From: Benincasa hispida
Lineage: Eukaryota > Streptophyta > Magnoliopsida > Cucurbitales > Cucurbitaceae
NCBI RefSeq assembly: GCF_009727055.1
Contig: NC_052357.1
Location: 6,028,881 to 6,092,880, forward strand
Reading direction: 5' to 3'
DNA: 64,000 nucleotides
Translations under genes and position numbers: made by a program
Part shown: positions 1 to 10,575 of the stretch, in pieces
How the letters are laid out: every line of letters begins with the position of its first letter
Numbering within the stretch: position 1 is the stretch's first letter
Notes under the pieces: generated by a model
What the model saw: the letters and a program-made list of their open reading frames with translations, nothing else
The model's database searches: none
What the model was told of the DNA's origin: nothing

Positions 1-98
1 AATTTTTCGGTGACAAATATTCGGCACATCAGTCAGGGAATTAAAGCCATCCTATCCGAGCAATCATAAGAGAGAAGTCGCCTTCACCCCCGAAGCTC

Positions 99-106
99 TA
101 TAAATA
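99..106 (+). promoter_or_regulatory. TATA box of G1 LTR
   Basis: TATAAATA sits at the same place in all G1 LTRs (8,017, 14,221 and 22,671), after a conserved stretch ending in GAAGC/TGTTCTA. It is the expected core promoter of the element, with the transcript starting shortly downstream. Activity is not implied. Confidence 0.55.
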
Positions 107-2286
107 CCAGAGGCATCCTTCAGAAAAAGGGTTTCACCATTTTTACGAGTTTACAGTTCTATTCATAGTGTAGCCTTGTTCTTAGATTTTCTTTTACTTT
201 AAGGCGAACGCGAGAAAAGAAGGTTGTGCCAACAGATCATTCCGATAAGCTTGGAAGAGCGCCGAAAGCTTCAAAGACAGAGATAGAGCCAACATCTGCA
301 GAAGCAGGAATATCTTTTGAACCGAATAGAGATTGACAGTATAAAAGTCTCGGTTAGCAAGGAATTGCTAACAGGCTCTCTACCTTTATCTTCCATTGTT
401 ATTTTGTACTCAACTCATTTATACAAATGGAATTTTTTTCTCTATATCTGTTCACTCTCTATTATTTACGCATGAGTAGCTAAGTCTGTTGAATGGATTG
501 AGAAGTATTTAGCTAGCACAATTGGGAATCGTCATTCTATGCGATTATCTTGTATTATGTATGCTTCATTCGTCCATTAGAGATACTCGGGAGGGTAGTC
601 TAAGAACAGGATCTAGGCTTGGGAAAGTCAGGTTAGAATCTAGGCTCGGGAGAGTCAGATTAGAATGCATAATCAAGAGATAGGAGCTTAGAAATAAGTA
701 CTGTTTGCAATCAACACATCGCATGCATCCTAGAGATAGGATATGATTGTGGGCAGTCACCTTGGCTTTATGCATCTTGCATCATCACATAGGACAAGAG
801 TAGAGACTTAGGAATAAGCTCTATGGACACTTTTGCATTCAACACATGCGTTCTAGACTTAGGAGCATCACATTTACATTGGAAATGACTTGTTGTGCAT
901 GGTTGTAGCATGATCGCATAGTCTAACGCATTCCCAAGTAACGCTAGCTGAAGACTCTCTCACCCGTTCACCCGCATACTCATTGCATCTATCATGCAAT
1001 CCAACTTTTCTCAAATCCGCCGCATTTACTTATTTTTCATCATTGCAAACAACAACCTTAACAACTATTGATTTATTTGGTTACCGCAAAGTTTTCCTAA
1101 AAATTACCAACGCAACCTATTTTCACAAGTCCCTCAGTTCGACCCTAGACTTATGATGACTTATAGAAATACAAGTTATTTATACTATTTTATTTAGATA
1201 TTGCGGCAAAAAGAAAGAAAAGTTGTGTTGATAGTCTACAAATTGGCTAAGAAATGCGAAAATTATAAAATATTATAAATACGCCCATTTACACCATTGC
1301 GATGGTAGAATAGAATGTTTCAGCTTCTGTTTTGCAGGAAATCAGTCACCGCATGCGTTCATGGCTCGAAGATAAAATAAACAACGCATCTACGTCGAAT
1401 TGCGCCCATCAATCAAGAACAAAAAGATGATCAACACAATGATGGCGCATGCGACAATCGATCTTGAGCTTAGCGATCAACGCAATTTCAACCGCATGCA
1501 GTAATCAAAAACAACACCGCATGCGGCGATAGATCAAATATGTGAAGAGCAACGCATTTGTGGAGGATTCTGACAAATGTACAGCTTTTAGTTGTGCATT
1601 TCTGACGGATTGATTATGTAACAGAAGGAATTTTCCATTCCGCCATTTCAAGAACTACCATAACTATACAGTGGGTACCACAAATTCAAAGAGCCAAGGC
1701 CTCACCTATAAATAGCTTCTTCAAATTCGCTGAAAGATATACAGATACTGATACATACATGTATACATAGAGATGTGCATATACTGATTATGGGAGAAAG
1801 GCTGGTCTAAAGCGACTGTCCAGAGTAGATCCGGGAGAACTACGAGACGAGGCCGAGAGGTGAGTCTTCGTGCAGAGAATTCTTCCAATTTCCATAGTTG
1901 AAGCTCTGTGCGAAGGTTAATTCTACCAGGAAAGCAAGCCTGAGAGGGAAGCTTTCCTCTCCACCATTTCCACACGCCGGCAAGCACAATCTCAGATTGG
2001 GATCTGTGTCAAGACGTTGACATTCTTTCCGTATTTGTTTCCAATCTCTATTTCATCTTCTGTAGTCATCTTCTTTAATCTCTCATTCACAACATGTATC
2101 AAACGCTTAATTTTAGAATTAAATGTTATGTGCGTCACCATTGTCATCTTTCTGTCTCTTTCCATACATCCATAATCCATTTTCTCCATGAAGTGTTCTT
2201 TATCCCCTGGTTAAACAGCAAGAACTAAGCAAGTGAGTTAATTTGTGTTAAGGAGATAATTAAGTTTAGCTAAAGTATGCTCGATG

Positions 2287-2320
2287 GCATCTTCACCTGC
2301 GAGAGCAGAAGTGAAGATGC
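2287..2320. other. Hairpin-forming inverted repeat in nested LTR
   Basis: GCATCTTCACCTGC pairs with GCAG-AA-GTGAAGATGC. This gives a 14-pair stem with a 2-base bulge closed by a GAGA tetraloop. It lies in the middle of the G3 solo LTR. A role is unknown. Confidence 0.6.
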
Positions 2321-2621
2321 TATTCCGCCTGTCGAGAGAAGGTTGGAAGAATGTGTTAACTAAAGCGAGAAGTATTTCCAGAGATAGAAACTACCTTGCG
2401 TTCATCTCATTCGTCCCTGTTTCACCATAGAGATATGGGAACGCGGCCAATCACTGAAAGGTGTACGTCAAGGGAAAGCGGAACCTTAGTTGCATCCTTA
2501 ACATGATTGACAGACTTGCGATGTTTTTACTCTTTACTCTTTCTCTTTCTAGTTCATTCATAAGACTTGCCATCGCAAACATCGATTCTTTCTACAACTT
2601 CACAGTCAGTTCTCGACATCA

Positions 2622-2656
2622 GTATCATGTATCATGTATCTTGTATCATGTATCAT
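2622..2656. repeat. 7-bp tandem repeat (GTATCAT)x5
   Basis: Five units of GTATCAT in a row, the third reading GTATCTT. The array lies inside the nested G3 LTR. Confidence 0.9.
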
Positions 2657-3148
2657 AATAGTTTAGGACGTTACTTTATCAACGCATAGTTATTTCATCG
2701 CAATCTATATTTCTGTATAAACCCAACATTCTTTATTCATTATTAAAAACCTGTCGCATGTATCACATAATTATCGCATTAACGAAAACAATCTCCGTGT
2801 TCGACCTCGGATCATTGTGAGAAACTTGCGTTGGAATTATACTTGGTTTCAGCGCAAGGAAACTTGTGACACGCATTACTTAATCGCATACTACGAGTAA
2901 TTCATTAACAACATATATACTTAGACGTAGTATTGCATAAAATTGTCTTTATCGCAAAGCACCTGAGCATATTATATATCATCACAGTGCATGCATACTA
3001 ATAAAGAGAAATCATAAATGTATGTCATCAACTTACCAGGAAATTCAGTGGAGTTTACACTTGGATTCCGCTGAGGAAACTTGAGTGCTCAATGCAATTT
3101 TCACCATCGCCTTTCATCCGCAATTTCACTTCATAAAATAACGCATCA

Positions 3149-3372
3149 GTTATCACTCAAGACATGATCCACTTGTATGTGAGATACATGCTTGAGTCAC
3201 ATACAGATAACCAGAGATTTTATGTTTATTGGTTTCTGGTAAAGCAACTAAAACAAGTAAATTAGAAAAACAACAAGATGTGAAGTAAATATCATATATT
3301 AACAATCATAAGTGTTCGTATGTACCGTTTACAAACTACAGGACACGAGACTTTAGGGCAACAACTCCAACA
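3149..3372 (-). mobile_element. 3' LTR remnant of Copia-1
   Basis: Read on the minus strand this is the first 224 bases of the LTR, starting TGTTGGAGTTGTTGCCC at 3,372. It matches 24,667-24,893, the same end of the partner LTR. A purine-rich tract adjoins it at 3,373. The rest of the LTR is displaced to the left by the G1 LTR, whose insertion point is 3,148/3,149. Confidence 0.85.
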
Positions 3373-3383
3373 ATCTCCCACTT
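3373..3383 (-). promoter_or_regulatory. Polypurine tract of Copia-1
   Basis: On the minus strand AAGTGGGAGAT sits directly before the TGTTGG start of the LTR. This is where plus-strand DNA synthesis of a Copia element is primed. A second copy of AAGTGGGAGAT lies about 85 bases upstream at 3,462-3,472. Confidence 0.75.
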
Positions 3384-3829
3384 ATCCTAAAGCGAAGTGA
3401 GGTGTACAAAAATTTAGTACAAAACAATAAATTAGGGCATAAAAGCCCAGTACAAGTAAATCTCCCACTTGCCCTAGTCCAACCGCGGGCTATCCTATAG
3501 ACCCATACTCTGTAGGTGACCCTCAAACACTGTAGTCATGAGAGCCTTCATAAACAGGTCAGCAACATTAAAATGGCTTGGGTTTGATTGTTCCGTCTCA
3601 TCTCCTCAACCTCTTGAGGCGTCTTAGGACACATTTCCTTAGACAAAGTGACTCCATGCCTAAAAGGCAATAGGCCCTTCTTAGAGTTCTGCGAGTACTT
3701 GAGTAACAACTTGTCAATGTACGATGCCTGAGATAGTGCTAGCACTTTGTTCTTACGATCCCGAAAGATCTGTATACCTAGAACAAATTGAGCCTCTCCC
3801 AAATCTTTCATTTGGAATTAGGTCGCTAG
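3384..3829 (-). pseudogene. Copia-1 RT end and RNase H remnant, internally deleted
   Basis: The minus strand from 3,811 encodes the Copia RT segment that follows the active site, with MKDLGEAQFVLGIQIF and a PFRHGV block. Right after the MRR that normally precedes the conserved YASTVGSLMYA block, the sequence jumps to the last residues of RNase H (a degenerate form of DPFTK, then a VFEGHL block) near 3,500-3,590. Almost all of RNase H is therefore missing. A non-coding stretch follows, leading to the polypurine tract. The family is Tnt1/Tork-like by recalled similarity. The product cannot function. Confidence 0.75.
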
Positions 3830-4360
3830 TCAGTTCTTAACTGTAGTCAGTAGACCTACATCATTCCCAATTAGTAGCATATCGTCCACATACAACACTA
3901 AGAAAACTACAGAAGCGTTGATGACCTTCTTGTAGACACAAGATTCATCTATGTCATCATCCCGGTCAACATCCTCCATTGCCTTCTTATAAGACAAGGG
4001 ATCCTCAATGTCGCCATCTGCTACCACAGTAGGGATTCTCGTGAAACTCAGATAGCAAACGGGTGGGTTCACAACCCTCCCACTACATCGAGGTTCCCTC
4101 AACTCTTGGGGTGGAACAGACCTACTGGATGAACTCCCATCAACAACTCTTGTTGATGTAGCAGGCTCTTCAACAACTCTTGTTGAAGTTTCAGTAGTTT
4201 CATTGGAAAGCTCACGTAACACGACTTTGCTTCGTGGACTGTGCTCCCTTATATGATCCTTCTCCAGGAAAGTAGCGTTTGTTGAAACAAACACCCTATT
4301 TTCCATCGGATCATAAAAATAACCCCTCGTGTACTTTTGGGGTAGCCTACAAAGAGGCAC
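3830..4360 (-). pseudogene. Copia-1 integrase C-terminal region fused to RT active site
   Basis: This open frame of 176 codons starts with the post-integrase block (YTRGYFYDPMENRVFVSTNA) and runs through a Ser/Thr-rich linker. It then passes from KKAMEDVD directly to ESCVYKK and the RT active site YVDDMLLIGND. In intact Tork elements about 120 residues lie between these points, including the RT fingers and the first catalytic Asp. The loss is in frame, so the frame looks open although the enzyme core is gone. The junction lies near 3,955-3,985. The frame shifts again on both sides. Confidence 0.75.
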
Positions 4361-4952
4361 AACCTCGACCGTGGTTCCAACTTCTTGGGATTAGCCTCAA
4401 GCACATGTGCAGGGCAACCCAAATGCAAAAATGGCGTAAACTAGCTTTACGCCCATTCCACAACTCTAGAGGTGTTCTTGCAACACTCTTGGAGGGAACA
4501 CAGTTGAGTAGTCTCCACTGCGAAACCCCAAAACGAGTCCGGTAAGGAAGCGTAACTCATCATCGAACGAACCATGTCTAACAAGGTTCTATATATCCTC
4601 TCTGCTACACATTCTGCTGAGGTGTATCTAATGTTGAGAGTTGGGAAATGATTCCATGTTCTATCAAATAGTCCTGGAATGCAGAGTCCAAAAACTCTCC
4701 ACCTCGATCTGATCGAAGTGTTTTAATCCATCTATCTAATGCGTTTTCAACTTCAGCCTTGAACTTTTTGAACTTTTCAAAAGATTCAGACTTTCGTTGC
4801 AAAAGATAAACATACCCATACCTGGAGTAATCATCAGTAAAACTGATAAAATACTCATAGCCACTCCGGGCTCGCACATTCATAGAACCACAAAGGTCAG
4901 AATGTACTAACTCAAGAGGCTCTTTGGCTCTAAAACCTTTTCCAGTAAAAGG
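4361..4952 (-). pseudogene. Copia-1 integrase core
   Basis: The 4,605-4,883 frame carries the DDE integrase core of Copia: FTDDYSRYGYVYL with the first Asp, LRSDRGGEF with the second, and a following HGI..QLS block that leads to the usual PQQNG. It stops at PQQNV just before the catalytic Glu region. Further integrase sequence is visible down to 4,361, but out of frame. Integrase would insert the element's cDNA into the host chromosome. The frame is broken on both sides by stops and shifts, so this is a dead copy. Confidence 0.8.
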
Positions 4953-5640
4953 TCATTTAGTCATCTTACCTTCAAGGCAAGATTCGCACACAGGTAAAGA
5001 ATTTTCTTCTAACTCACTTAGAAGTCCATTCTTCACCAATCTCTCAATCCTATTGAGATTGATGTGCCCTAAACGTACATTCCAAAGTAGGACATTTTCT
5101 TTTGGAGAAATTCGTTGACGTTTTGATTGAGTTACGGCAGTTCTGAACATTTCAGTATTATGAAGAGAATTAATGGCTAACAGTCTTAGCACATATAAAT
5201 TAGATTCCAGATTAACTGTGCAAATAAAGACACCATCTTTATGAATAAACGCTTTACTCAATTCGAAAGAAATAGTGTATTTACATTGCAATAAGCACTT
5301 TACAGAAATAAGGTTCCTTTTTAGTTCAAGAAAAATATATACATCATTTAAATTTAGAAACCTATTTTGTAAAGTCAACTGGATCCCTCCCGCTACCACA
5401 GCTGAGACGATGTGCCCGGTGCCTACTCGCATCTTCATCTCACCAACCTCCAGCTGTCGCTAGGATCTAATCCCCTGAAAAGAAGAACAAACATGATTAA
5501 TGGTGCCTGAATCAATTTTCCAGGCAAAATCATCATTCTTCACTAAACAAGTTTCGAGTACAAGTAAATCATATTTACCTTTATTCGCCTTAGCCTTAGC
5601 CTTAGCTGTTTTCTTCTCCTTCAGATATTGAGGACAGTTC
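4953..5640 (-). pseudogene. Copia-1 protease and GAG-pre-integrase region
   Basis: The 4,953-5,438 frame (161 codons) begins within the protease C-terminal half (VGTGHIVSAVVAGG) and continues into the pre-integrase zinc-binding domain. That domain shows the LWNVRLGHINLNRIERLVKNG block and CESCLEGKMTKRPF. Upstream, on the minus strand from 5,640, the sequence encodes LVLETCLV and WKIDSG. The usual protease active site DSGA has become DSGT. Stop codons at about 5,460 and elsewhere separate the pieces. Confidence 0.75.
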
Positions 5641-6284
5641 CTCTATCAATGTCCATCTTGGTTGCAATGGAAACACTTTCCTTTAGCAACTGGTGGACAC
5701 CTCCTCGGGGCGATAGGCGGTGGGTTAGCAAATGTCTTCCCTTTTTCCTTACCACCCTTCTTCTTCTTCCCCTTTACAGAGTTAGAAGTAGAAGGTGCAG
5801 ACTTTGTTCCTGAGGTCGAACCTCTATGGAACTTCCTGGAGGATGAAGCAACATTTGCCTCATCCTTCTGCCTCTCCTTACTTTTCAGTAAAAATTGTTA
5901 TGTCTGCAACTCGTTAAGGAGAGTTGTAACATTATATTTCACTTTGTTAAGAATCACATTACTAACAAAGTGCAAGAAGCTCTCTGGCAAAGAATGTAGG
6001 ATTATGCTAACCTGGTTGCCCTCATCGATAGTAGACCCATTCAACTCTGTCACATTGAAGTGGACCATCATGTTTAGCACATGTTCACGAGCAGAGGTGC
6101 CTTCTTGCATTTTGGAGTTGAATATATATTTTAGAGCATTATACATAAGCTGTTCAGACGGTTGTCCAAACATCCCCCGCAGGGACTCCATGATCTCACG
6201 AGCTGAGACCATAGGCTCATGCTTCTTGGCCAAGACGTCAGAAAAACTTGCCAAGATATAGGCTCGGGCCTTCTCATTCGCCCT
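5640..6284 (-). pseudogene. Copia-1 gag, duplicated copy (downstream unit)
   Basis: On the minus strand this unit encodes the Copia Gag middle and nucleocapsid. It starts RANEKARAYILASFSDVLAK and continues through a TSAREHVLNMMVHFN block, a long hydrophobic NQVSIILHSLPESF block and a basic Lys-rich tail. It ends in the CCHC knuckle CFHCNQDGH. It duplicates 6,286-6,930 with roughly 5-7% differences by eye. The frame is open from the previous unit across the undefined base at 6,285, which gives an apparent 270-codon frame over 5,898-6,710. A normal element has only one such unit. Confidence 0.75.
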
Positions 6285-6285
6285 N
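6285..6285. other. Undetermined base (n) at duplication junction
   Basis: The only ambiguous base in the window falls exactly between the two gag units, at GCCCTnCAATG. That suggests either an assembly join or an uncertain call across a tandem duplication. Confidence 0.95.
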
Positions 6286-7110
6286 CAATGTCCATCTTGG
6301 TTGCAATGGAAACACTTTCCCTTAGCAATTGGTGGACGCCTCCTCGGGACGACAGGCAGTGGGTTAGCAGGTGCCTTCCCTTTTCCCTTACCACCATTCT
6401 TCTTCTTCCCCTTTGTAGAGTTAAAAGTAGAAGGTGCAGACTTTGTTCCTGCGATCGAACCTCTATGGAACGTCTTTGAGGATGAAGCAACATTTGCCTC
6501 ACCCTTCTGCCTCTCCTTACTTTTCATTACAGATTGGTATGTCTGCAACTCGTTAAGGAGAGTTGTAAGGTTATATTTCACTTTGTTAAGAATCACATTG
6601 CTAACAAAGTGTAGGAAACTCTTCGTCAAAGAATGCAGAATTATGCTAACCTGGCTGCCTTCATTCATGGTAGACCCATTCAACTCTAGCACATTGAAAT
6701 GAACCATCACGTTTAGTACATGTTCACGAACAGAGGTGTCTTCTTACATTTTGGAGTTGAAAATGTATTTAAGAGCCTTATGCATAAGTTGTTTAGACGG
6801 TTATCCTAACATCCCCCGCAGGGACTCCATGATCTCATGGGCTGAGATCATAGGCTCATGCTTCTTGGCCAAGACGTCAGAAAAACTTGCCAAGATATAG
6901 GCTCGGGCCTTCTCATTCGCCCTTGTCCATCGCTCGTATACCTCCCGAACATTTCAAGCGGCATTTGGAGCTAGAATAGGAGGACAAACCTCCGTGAGAA
7001 TGAACATGAGATCCTCAATGATTAGGATCATCCTAATCATGTGTTTCCATGTTGAAAAAATATCGCCAGTCAATTTTTCAGTGCTTAACAAAGATAATAT
7101 GGTTGTTGCC
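6286..7110 (-). pseudogene. Copia-1 gag, N-terminal part and first unit
   Basis: Translation on the minus strand starts at the ATG at 7,110-7,108 (MATTILSLLSTEKLTGDIF). It includes the Gag start typical of Tork elements (...TWKHMIRMILIIEDLMFILTE), then the RANEKARAYILASF block, EHVLNVMVHFN, a basic region and the zinc knuckle CFHCNQDGH that ends at the n. Two or more stops interrupt it, for example after LRGML and near VCPPILAPNAA. Gag would package the element RNA into virus-like particles in the cytoplasm. Confidence 0.75.
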
Positions 7111-7531
7111 ATTTTAAAATATTGCTGAAAATACGAACAAATCTTGATTAGATTTTGCTAAACCAATTTTTTTTTCAAAACAGTTTCAAGTACCCTAAGC
7201 TATAGACTTCTATTTTGCAATGATGCCCCAGTGAGTCAGGACAAATGCCACCGGTGGGGTGATCAATTGCCCCTTCACTGCAACCATTAGGTAGAACCAA
7301 ATCTTGGAACTGAACCTAACAACCACCATTTTTCGGTCCAAAATCGTTAACATTTAACTATTCCATGTAAGTGTAACCCCTCGTTTTCGGTGCTAGAGTC
7401 CCGCCCTAATGCGCTTACCGTAGGAAAAATATAGATTAGGACAAGAGACTAAGTTACCTTAACCTCTTACAGGAGGTCAAATAAAGAAACGCACAAAACT
7501 GCCATCCTTTAGGGGGACACTCCAAGGGTGC
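7111..7531 (-). mobile_element. Copia-1 untranslated leader, proximal part
   Basis: This non-coding stretch lies between the gag start and the solo G1 LTR. On the minus strand a pyrimidine-rich stretch ending TTTTCAG lies just before the gag ATG, so the leader may be spliced. It is continuous with 9,185 onwards once the solo LTR is removed. Confidence 0.55.
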
Positions 7532-9179
7532 TGATAACGGGCAAAAATGCACGTTATCATAGTGCTAAGTTCTTAAACAATGTTGGATTGCATTGATAAA
7601 ACATGTTAAATTTCATCCATCAAGCATCAATTTCATAATATTGTGGTCGAATGCGTTCATCGCATAGGAATAGTTGATTTTAGTTTTTTTTTATGCAGAA
7701 TATGCGTTGACGCAATGCAAGAATTGTGATCATAGGAAATCATTGGTCGAGCACAGCATCACTGCAAGGCGTTGCAGTGATCGTGTTCGCAAATATTCGC
7801 CCGAGAAGGATCACCGCAACTTGGTCAGTGCAACATGGTGGGCGCATCTGGGTGAAAGACTAATTAATCACGATGGGACAAAAAACTGATGACAGTCAAA
7901 TCCGAATTAAGTTGACAGCCGATAACGATCCCAAGTATTCGGCACATCAGTCAGGAATTAAAGTCGTCCCATCTGTACAATCATGAGAGAGAAGCTGCCT
8001 TTCACCCTAGATGCTCTATAAATCCATGGGCATACTTTAGAAAAGGGGTTAACCAGTTCAGCAGTTAGAGATTTCATACTTCAGTTCGCACGTCTTTATT
8101 CATAGTTTTCTTTCGTTTTAAGGCGGACGCGAGAGAGAAGATAGTGCCGATAAATCATTCCAGTAAGCTTGGGAGAGTGTCGAAAGCTTCAAGGACAGAG
8201 AGAGGGTCGACACCTGTGGATGCAAGAACATCTTTAGAACCGAATAGAGTTACAGTGTAAAAGCCTCGGTCAGCAAGGAATTACTACCAGGCTCTCTACC
8301 TTTAACTTCCATTGTTATTTTGTACTCCACTCATTTATTGAAATAGAATCTACTTCTCTATATCTGTTCACTCTCTGTTATTTACGCTTGAGTAGTTAAA
8401 TTAGTTGAATGGGTTGAGAAGCATTTAACTAGCACAACTAGGGAATCTTCACTCTACGCGATTATCTTGTATTATGAGTGCTTCATTCGTCCATTAGAGA
8501 TACTTGGGAGGGTAGTCTAAGGACAGGATCTAGGCTTGGGAAGGTCAGGGTAGAATCTAGGCTCGAGAGAGTCATATTAGAACGCATAATCAAGAGATAG
8601 GAGCTTAGGAATAAGCACTATTTGTTATCAACGCATCGCGTGCATCCTAGAGAAAGGATATAATTATATGCAATCACCTTGCTTTTATGCATTTTGCATC
8701 ATCGCATAGGAAAAGAGTAGAGACTTAGGGATAAGCTCTATGGACACTTTTGCATTCAACACATGCGTCCTAGACTTAGGAGCATCGCATTTGCATTGGA
8801 AAATGACTTACTGTACATGGTGGTAGCATGATCGCATAGTTTGATGCATTCCCAACGCTAGCTAAAGATCTTCTCAACACGTTCATCGCATACTCAGTGC
8901 ATCTATCACACAACTGACTTATCTCAAATTTGCCGCATTTGTTTACCTTTTTCATTAACGCAATCAACAACAAACCAACACTTTATTTATTTGGCCACCA
9001 CAAAGTTTTCATAAAAATTACCAACGCAACCTGTTTTCACAAGTCCCTGTGTTCAACCCTAGACTTACCAGGAAACTCAATGGAATTTACACTTGGATTC
9101 CACTGAGGAAACTTGAGTGTACAACACAATTTCATCAACGCATATCATCCACATTTCCACTTCATAAAAATAAGCATCG
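7532..9179 (+). mobile_element. Solo LTR of Gypsy family G1
   Basis: This LTR of 1,648 bases starts TGATAACGGGCAAAAATGC and ends ...AAGCATCG, with the terminal A mutated to G. It is flanked by the 5-base direct repeat GGTGC at 7,527-7,531 and 9,180-9,184. There is no primer-binding site or internal sequence next to it. It resembles the LTRs at 1, 13,713 and 22,163 throughout, including TATAAATC at 8,017. It inserted into the leader of Copia-1. Confidence 0.9.
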
Positions 9180-9184
9180 GGTGC

Positions 9185-10375
9185 CTCAAGGCGATGTGCA
9201 GTAACTTTATTCAACCTAACGAGGGAGATCGAGGGATATGTTGTCGCACTTCCCACTCCCACTTACTATGAGCATTCTCTACATCCACCTTGATATTGAC
9301 CTACCCACACACCATCCGTTGAGGGGACACGCCAAAGGTGCCGCAAGGCTGAGGATAGATCTCACGGTGTGAACTTAAGGAGAAAAGTGAAAGGTTTAAG
9401 TGAAGCATCTTATGCCCCAAGTACCTCCCACCGAATGTTCTACCTAAGGATTCATTAACCTAGATAATCCGACTACTGATTTTAGTCTAAGTGGTATTTT
9501 TAAAGTCTGCTCATAAACAAGTTTGTTTATGAAATATAAACAAGTTCAAGTAGTCACAGTTAAACACTTTAATGGATTGTCCTTAACTTGCATGCATGCA
9601 TCAAATCTATCTAATTCACCTTTCTAGGTAAGTTCTCAGGTAGGGGTGTTACGTTTCCGTCAACTTAAATACCCCAGCCTAGACAGAACCTGCCTTAGTC
9701 AAAAGGTCCCTTATAGATAGATTTGCCACACTTTAACCTTTTATTAGCCAACTATTAAACTGATTAAAAGATTAAAGCCTTAGGGTTGCTAATCGTATTA
9801 GAACCATGATCTTAGCTCTATGTGATCCAAGTTTTAACCACTTTAAAACCATGAATTAAACCTAAGTGAGCATGCATGTCTTTCTTATTTCTTTTAGTTC
9901 TAATTTCTCATTAAATTTTGAAAAGAAACAACTAAAACCATTGCGCACAACGAGGCGTTTATAACATTTAGAAAGTAACCTATGTGGCATGCTTCATGAA
10001 ATTTCCGGTCATCACTATACATAACTTTTATATAATGCGTAACAATCAAGAAAACATGCTATCATTCACCTTTATACTATAACAATTATAATATAAAGAT
10101 GATGCATGTCAATGCTTTTTGTGCATGCATAAATATAACTCATATATTATATGATGCATGAGTATGCTCTTACATAATTAAAATCATGCTTCTCCAAATT
10201 ATAACAATTACAATAAAGAGATGATGCATGATCAATGCATAACCTAAGGTGAGATTTACTATATGTGCATACCATATGACATATAAGACATACATCGCAT
10301 GTATTAAATAAATAGATTAATGGACCAGGATGAGCCTTTAAACAAAAAAGAACCGGAATGAAAAACTCTATCTAT
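9185..10375 (-). mobile_element. Copia-1 untranslated leader, distal part
   Basis: About 1.2 kb with no reading frame of note, rich in ATGCAT-type words near 10,080-10,290. It continues the leader left of the solo LTR and leads to the tandem array. I could not find a clear initiator-Met primer-binding site (rc of TGGTATCAGAGC), so the leader/LTR boundary is not fixed. Confidence 0.45.
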
Positions 10376-10575
10376 TACATTTTTTTATCGAGCAAACCAG
10401 TTCACAGGCGAACCGGGTCTTGAACCGCCAGGAGGTCTTCATCGGTGTAGTAAACTCCAATAGGTAGACGATCGTTTAGCATGCACTAGACGATAGGAAC
10501 TTTAGCAAACGATCACGTAGACGATGATGAGGCTACGAAGCCTGATCGTCCATGTGATCATGTAGCGCAAAGATA
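10376..10575. mobile_element. Copia-1 sequence before the tandem array
   Basis: This stretch has the same ACGAT-rich style as the array (for example AGACGATCGTTTAGC), but it is not in register with the 142-base unit. It is probably part of the U5 side of the 5' LTR. That is an inference. Confidence 0.4.

Larger units (their letters stand above)
1154..3030 (+). mobile_element. Solo LTR of Gypsy family G3 nested inside the G1 LTR
   Basis: The insert begins TGATGACTTATAG and ends GTCATCA, so it has TG...CA ends. It is flanked by the 5-base direct repeat ACTTA at 1,149-1,153 and 3,031-3,035. Removing it restores the G1 LTR sequence exactly. Its first 25 or so bases match the start of the minus-strand LTR whose 5' end is at 26,643, so it belongs to that family. 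No coding sequence or primer-binding site lies inside. That is what a solo LTR left by LTR-LTR recombination looks like. Confidence 0.85.
1..3148 (+). mobile_element. Gypsy (Athila-like) LTR, family G1, interrupted
   Basis: This long terminal repeat is cut off at its 5' end by the window edge. Base 1 matches a point about 410 bases into the related LTR at 13,713. It ends with ...GCATCA at 3,148, directly against the Copia LTR remnant. It matches the LTRs at 7,532, 13,713 and 22,163 along its length, except for a foreign 1,877-base insert at 1,154-3,030. Without the insert its size fits the roughly 1.65 kb of its relatives. Whether it is a solo LTR or the 3' LTR of an element lying to the left cannot be seen. 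Confidence 0.85.

Noticed and set aside
1721..2189. Minus-strand frames in the nested LTR
   Set aside because: They lie in a solo LTR with clear target duplication. No retroviral-type or host domain is visible.
5628..6702. Plus-strand frames opposite Copia-1 gag
   Set aside because: They are complements of the gag reading frame and appear twice only because gag is duplicated.
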